Shown piece by piece: positions 30,008 to 33,122 of a DNA stretch of 33,122 nt. This DNA is from a virus, in the IMG/VR virus record IMGVR_UViG_3300032770_000072, positions 1-33,122 of that record; one strand, given 5' to 3'. The number at the start of each line of letters is the position of its first letter. Position 1 is the first letter of the stretch. Made by a program: the position numbers and the translations under genes. The notes beneath the pieces were generated by a model. It was given only the letters and a program-made list of their open reading frames with translations, made no database searches and had not been told where the DNA came from.

Positions 30008-31044
30008 TATCGGTCGATCGAGTCTTCGTTTCGCGCGCGGAAGTAAGCGCGGATGTCGTTCCGCATTCGCTCGCCGGCGCGGGTGAACACGAGCACGCCC
30101 TGGGCGTTTCGCTTGATGTCGCGGTCCGGGTCGTAAGCGTGCTCGACGAGGATCTTCCACCGGGAGTTGTACCGGCGGTCGCGGATCTTGCCGTGCCAGT
30201 GGTGCAGGATCGTCCCCTTCACCACCCCGACGTCCTTTCGGACGTGGTGCGCGGCCCGGAGCTGCCACTCGAGCGCGTGCTTCTTATACGGCTCGGGCAT
30301 CGCCTTCGGGATGTTGTTGAGCACGTCGTCGAAGAGCGCCCACGCCATGTGGTGATCGGCGGCTCCGAGGATCGCGAAGTCCATCAGCCCGCCGAGCCCC
30401 TCCCACGCTTCGCGACGCGCGGCCCACGCATAGCCGGAGTGCCAGAGGTGGGCGTAATACTTCTTGGCGACGGCCGTTCGCTGGAGCGGACGTCCCTGCA
30501 GCCACGACTCCGCGAAGCTCTCCGACTGCCCGATCATCTCGCCGTCGGGTCCGAGGTTCATCGCGCTCTGGAACATCTGCACGACCTTGTAGACCTGGAG
30601 CTCGTGCACCGTTTCCTCCGGCCAATCCGGCCGGACGAACTCGATGTCTCCGTCGATCCACGCGACGTATTCCCAGTTTTCCGGGAGCCGCGCGACGCCG
30701 AGGTTGATGAGGTTTTCCTTGTGCCAAAGCTCGTCCCACCCGCGGAGCTGAATGTGGATCTCCTTCGGCCCCGGGCGAGTCTCGCGGATCTCGGCGAGCG
30801 ACGGAGTCTCCGGGAAGATCAGCTCCGACGGCGGCGGAAGCGCCGAGCGATGCGGTTCGCTAACTTCGTGCGGACGGTCTCCGAGCGCGAGCTCGACGGT
30901 CATGAGGTTCGCGCCTGCGCGGAGCACGCGCGCCTTGAACTCCTGGAAAAGTCGATAGCGGGACGAGTAGCGGACCGGGTTCGAGATGACGGTGACGACC
31001 CAAAAGTTCTCTAGTCCCGGCGCGTACTTGTGTCGGAAGGTCAT
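30007..31044 (-). CDS. GT-A fold glycosyltransferase
   Basis: A 345-residue enzyme. The DxD metal and nucleotide-sugar motif is WIDGDIEF (D131, D133). [10 protein letters not shown] (about 108-117) and [20 protein letters not shown] followed by [14 protein letters not shown] match phage and bacterial family-2-like glycosyltransferases; [16 protein letters not shown] near the end is also typical. ATG 31044 has GAGGAG nine bases upstream. It may modify phage DNA bases, virion proteins or the host surface; the sequence does not tell. It heads a three-gene minus-strand unit with the small lipoprotein and the 94-aa gene. Confidence 0.88.
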   Translation of the reverse strand: MTFRHKYAPGLENFWVVTVISNPVRYSSRYRLFQEFKARVLRAGANLMTVELALGDRPHEVSEPHRSALPPPSELIFPETPSLAEIRETRPGPKEIHIQLRGWDELWHKENLINLGVARLPENWEYVAWIDGDIEFVRPDWPEETVHELQVYKVVQMFQSAMNLGPDGEMIGQSESFAESWLQGRPLQRTAVAKKYYAHLWHSGYAWAARREAWEGLGGLMDFAILGAADHHMAWALFDDVLNNIPKAMPEPYKKHALEWQLRAAHHVRKDVGVVKGTILHHWHGKIRDRRYNSRWKILVEHAYDPDRDIKRNAQGVLVFTRAGERMRNDIRAYFRARNEDSIDR

Positions 31045-31181
31045 GGGGTGGGGCTCTCCTCGGGCTGTAGGGCGGGCTGCGACGATTCGGGGATGGCCAG
31101 GCTAGCGCCGCGCGTGGCGCGGCGTATGGCTGATCCCCATAAGGTCTCCGTGATATCCGAGACCCCAGGGAGGATTCAACG
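31045..31181. promoter_or_regulatory. Divergent region between glycosyltransferase and collagen-like genes
   Basis: Contains a perfect 8-base-stem hairpin (31106..31124, loop GTG) and an inverted repeat GGTCTC/GAGACC (31143..31148 with 31159..31164) around GATATC, placed about 18 bases upstream of the plus-strand start. GGGAGGA at 31168..31174 is the ribosome-binding site of the collagen-like gene. The inverted repeat is a candidate operator. Confidence 0.45.
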
Positions 31182-31937
31182 ATGAAGGCTCTAGCAGGTT
31201 GGGCGGCGGCTCTCGGTAGCGTTCTGATGATCGCGTGCGGCGGCGCCGGGAGCGACGGCTCGCCGACCGGTTCGCCGCCGGTGACGACTCTCCCGGACGG
31301 CGGGACGGTGACGACCTGCTCGGGCGGCTCCTCGAGCGGCGGCTCGGCGGGGACCGTCGGAGCGACCGGCCCGCAGGGTCCGACCGGCCCGCAAGGCGCG
31401 CAGGGACCGCAGGGCCCGACGGGAGCTCCGGGCGCGGCTTCGACCGTTCCGGGGCCGCAGGGACCCGAAGGACCGCAGGGACCCCAGGGTCCGGCAGGCG
31501 CCGCCTCGACGGTGCCCGGCCCCGCCGGACCGCAGGGTCCGCAGGGCCCCGTCGGTCCGGCCGGCGCGGCGGGCCCCTCCGGTTCGATTACGAGCTCGAT
31601 GGTCTACTCCGTCGCGAGTCCGGCGACGGTCTCCATGCCGGCGGCGACCGGTCCGGACATTCAGGGCGCCCAGACGGCGACGTGCGGGACCGGAGACGTC
31701 ATGCTCTCCGGGACCTGCTCGCTCGACCCGAACGGCCAGCACGGCCTCTCCTCGGGCATGTCGGTGGTCTCGACCGGCTCGACGCCGATCGTCGCGGGCG
31801 GGCTCGCCGCCGGCGAAACCGGGCCGGCCCCCATCGGGATCTCCTGCGGGTTCGCGGCGAACGCCGGATCCGTCGGGACCGCGGGGTACTTCGTCCAGAT
31901 CTCCGCCGCCGTCGTCTGCATTCACCCGAGCTCGTGA
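31182..31937 (+). CDS. Collagen-like predicted lipoprotein
   Basis: A 251-residue protein. The N-terminal signal ends in LMIAC with C19 as the lipidation site, followed by a Ser/Gly/Thr-rich linker (20-59). Residues 60-134 are Gly-X-Y repeats in three blocks, rich in GPQ and GPT, split by two identical GAASTVPG breaks. Residues 135-251 form a globular Ser/Gly-rich domain with four cysteines that may trimerise. Bacterial collagen-like proteins form trimers at the cell surface; phage ones are usually tail fibres, but a lipobox argues for a lysogen-expressed surface protein. GGGAGGA precedes the ATG. Composition of the signal looks like myxobacterial lipoproteins. Confidence 0.85.
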   Translation: MKALAGWAAALGSVLMIACGGAGSDGSPTGSPPVTTLPDGGTVTTCSGGSSSGGSAGTVGATGPQGPTGPQGAQGPQGPTGAPGAASTVPGPQGPEGPQGPQGPAGAASTVPGPAGPQGPQGPVGPAGAAGPSGSITSSMVYSVASPATVSMPAATGPDIQGAQTATCGTGDVMLSGTCSLDPNGQHGLSSGMSVVSTGSTPIVAGGLAAGETGPAPIGISCGFAANAGSVGTAGYFVQISAAVVCIHPSS

Positions 31938-32168
31938 ATGTGCGTTCTTCCCGAACTTTGCCGGGGCGGATGCTCCGAATGCGTCGCCGAGTCCCGAGCG
32001 CGCCGCGAAAAGGAACGGACGCCGGTGACGCTCCTGTTGACCGTCCGTCAGGCCGAACTCCTCGAGAGGATCGCGGTCGGGCGTTGCCGCGCTTCGCTCT
32101 CTCGCGACGAAGGCCGACTCTGGGCGAAAGTCCTTCGCGGCGTCCACCTCGGACGCGCCGAACGGTGA
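31938..32168 (+). CDS. Unknown small protein following the collagen-like gene
   Basis: A 76-residue protein starting at the base right after the previous stop (TGA-ATG). The N-terminus has four cysteines (C2, C8, C12, C15) that could bind metal; the rest is basic and helical (LLTVRQAELLERIAVGRCRA). No family recognised. No Shine-Dalgarno site is visible, so expression probably relies on re-initiation. Confidence 0.55.
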   Translation: MCVLPELCRGGCSECVAESRARREKERTPVTLLLTVRQAELLERIAVGRCRASLSRDEGRLWAKVLRGVHLGRAER

Positions 32169-32196
32169 ACCGGGCTCGCCTCCTCCGCGCCGCGCC

Positions 32197-32208
32197 TATA
32201 ACCTCCGG
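32197..32208 (+). promoter_or_regulatory. Recurring motif TATAACCTCCGG before the 32212 gene
   Basis: Three bases from the ATG; this 22-base region matches that before the portal gene at 19 positions, including the ATGGCC start. CGGCC and GGCCG can pair across the start codon. Confidence 0.4.
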
Positions 32209-32211
32209 CCT

Positions 32212-32697
32212 ATGGCCGATGCCGCGCTCCCTCCCGCCCTCGAGCTCCTCCGCGCCCGCGTCCCCGACGCGCTGACCTTCCGCGTTCTCCGAATCTTCGT
32301 CGAGACCCGTCGCCGTCCCGGGACGACGCTCGAGGAGGGCGTCGCCGCCGTCCTCGGGGCGATCGACCGCGGCGAGCTCGTCTCCGTCGTGCGCGAGGCG
32401 TCGAAGTCTCGCGCGCAGTGGGAAGAGGAGCAGGCGCTCGCCCGCGCGATTCGATCGGCCGTCGCGCCTTTCGCCGGTCGGAGCACGACGGGAGAAGCGC
32501 AGGCGACGGCGCTCGCGGAGGTCCGGCGAGCGGTCGCCCGCGTTTGCCTCCTCCGCTACCCGCGATGCTCGCCTCGCCGCGTGAACCGCTCCGTGCGCGA
32601 TAACGTCGCCTTCACCCTTCGCCGACTCGATATCCGCACGGAGCGACTCGTCGCGGACCTCTCGGTCACCACGAGGGGATCGAGTAGTAGTTCTTGA
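32212..32697 (+). CDS. Unknown helical protein
   Basis: A 161-residue basic protein, mainly helical, with two long charged helices around ALTFRVLRIFVETRRRPGTT and QWEEEQALARAIRSAVAPFA. Cysteines in VCLLRYPRCS are isolated. No family recognised. Its 3' end overlaps the convergent appendage gene by 32 bases. Confidence 0.7.
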   Translation: MADAALPPALELLRARVPDALTFRVLRIFVETRRRPGTTLEEGVAAVLGAIDRGELVSVVREASKSRAQWEEEQALARAIRSAVAPFAGRSTTGEAQATALAEVRRAVARVCLLRYPRCSPRRVNRSVRDNVAFTLRRLDIRTERLVADLSVTTRGSSSSS

Positions 32698-33122
32698 AGA
32701 AGGTCCGGACGACGGCGTCCTCCGGGCCCGAGAGCGCGCGGGCCCAGATGAAGAGCGCCCCGATCTGCCCCTGGAAGTAGTTCGTCGTGCTCCCGTTCCC
32801 GATCGACATGTAATCGTATTGGTACTGAGTTCCGATGACGGGCCCGCTTTGGAAGTACGTGCCGCCGGAGTTGATCGAGACCGTCACCGTCCCGCTGCCG
32901 CTCCCTCCGTTAGCGACGGAGAACGAGAGAAGCTGGGTCGCCGTGAACGAGAGTCCTCCGAGCGTGTCGATGGTATCGGCGTCCGCGTTCTCCTCGTTGT
33001 AGAGGTCGATGATCGCTGAGTTCCCGTCGTTCGAGGTGACGCCGAAGGTGATCCACGCGCCGGTGTCGCCCCAGATGCAATCCCAGAACTCCGGCGATCC
33101 CGCATTCGCTCCCGTCGCGGCG
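32666..33122 (-). CDS. C-terminal part of a lectin-like (LamG/ConA fold) appendage protein
   Basis: The frame is open from the right window edge to a TAG at 32666; 151 codons are visible and the start lies outside. The sequence is an all-beta domain with the LamG-like pattern: WITFGVTSNDGNSAIIDLYN, LSFTATQLLSFSVANGGS, TYFQSGPVIGTQYQYDYMSI and QGQIGALFIWARALSGPED, the last resembling the typical closing strand. Such domains end phage tail fibres or side appendages and bind carbohydrate. Start, length and other domains are unknown. Confidence 0.78.
   Translation of the reverse strand, partial: AATGANAGSPEFWDCIWGDTGAWITFGVTSNDGNSAIIDLYNEENADADTIDTLGGLSFTATQLLSFSVANGGSGSGTVTVSINSGGTYFQSGPVIGTQYQYDYMSIGNGSTTNYFQGQIGALFIWARALSGPEDAVVRTFFKNYYSIPSW

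Noticed and set aside
31370-31590. Short-period repeats as a possible CRISPR or tandem repeat array
   Set aside because: The periodicity is nine bases and encodes Gly-X-Y triplets in an open frame; there are no spacers.

Overview
This window is a stretch of a GC-rich (about two thirds G+C by eye) contractile-tailed phage (myovirus) or prophage. The evidence is an almost unbroken minus-strand block carrying a portal, a Mu-F-like minor head protein, an XkdF-type prohead protease, scaffold, major capsid protein, neck proteins, contractile sheath, two tail-tube proteins, a tail chaperone pair with a probable -1 frameshift, and the first part of the tape measure. No integrase, terminase, holin or endolysin is recognisable, so it is not possible to say from this window whether the element is integrated. 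Base composition and two bacterial-looking lipoproteins fit a high-GC Gram-negative host, possibly a myxobacterium-like one, but this is only an inference.

The late block reads right to left on the minus strand. It starts with a DUF932-like protein (24522..25838) and a five-gene coupled chain containing an HTH protein and zinc-binding proteins (22562..24447). The head module follows: a small protein, portal, MuF, a methyltransferase, a 104-aa protein, a 955-aa polyvalent protein with an inorganic-pyrophosphatase-like domain, protease, scaffold, capsid and two virion-type proteins, ending at a clear intrinsic terminator (10744..10781). After it come a head-associated protein of unknown role, a hairpin-rich 197-base gap, the neck genes, a probable tail terminator with an IPT/TIG domain, the sheath, two tandem tubes, the chaperone pair and the tape measure running off the left edge.

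On the plus strand, 26027..29431 holds a dense run of small, mostly unrecognised genes. Seven of them (26774..28876) are joined by six consecutive four-base ATGA overlaps, which implies one co-translated operon. It is preceded by a metallothionein-like Cys-rich peptide and a 141-aa protein, and followed by an XRE-type HTH regulator. This looks like the early or host-takeover region; the region 25839..26026 is the divergent promoter region between the two blocks.

The right end (29428..33122) is mixed. A minus-strand cluster carries a GT-A glycosyltransferase, a small lipoprotein and a 94-aa protein. A plus-strand cluster carries a collagen-like lipoprotein and two unknown proteins. The C-terminal part of a probable lectin-like (LamG/ConA-fold) appendage protein enters from the right edge. 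These look like accessory (moron or receptor-interaction) genes.

The observations most worth a second look are: a recurring GATA(A/G)CCTCCGG motif in front of several genes that lack a Shine-Dalgarno site, in two cases folding the start codon into a hairpin; a beta-module shared between the sheath insertion and a separate head-cluster protein; the XkdF C-terminal motif displaced onto the scaffold; the polyvalent head protein; and the two coupled small-gene operons.
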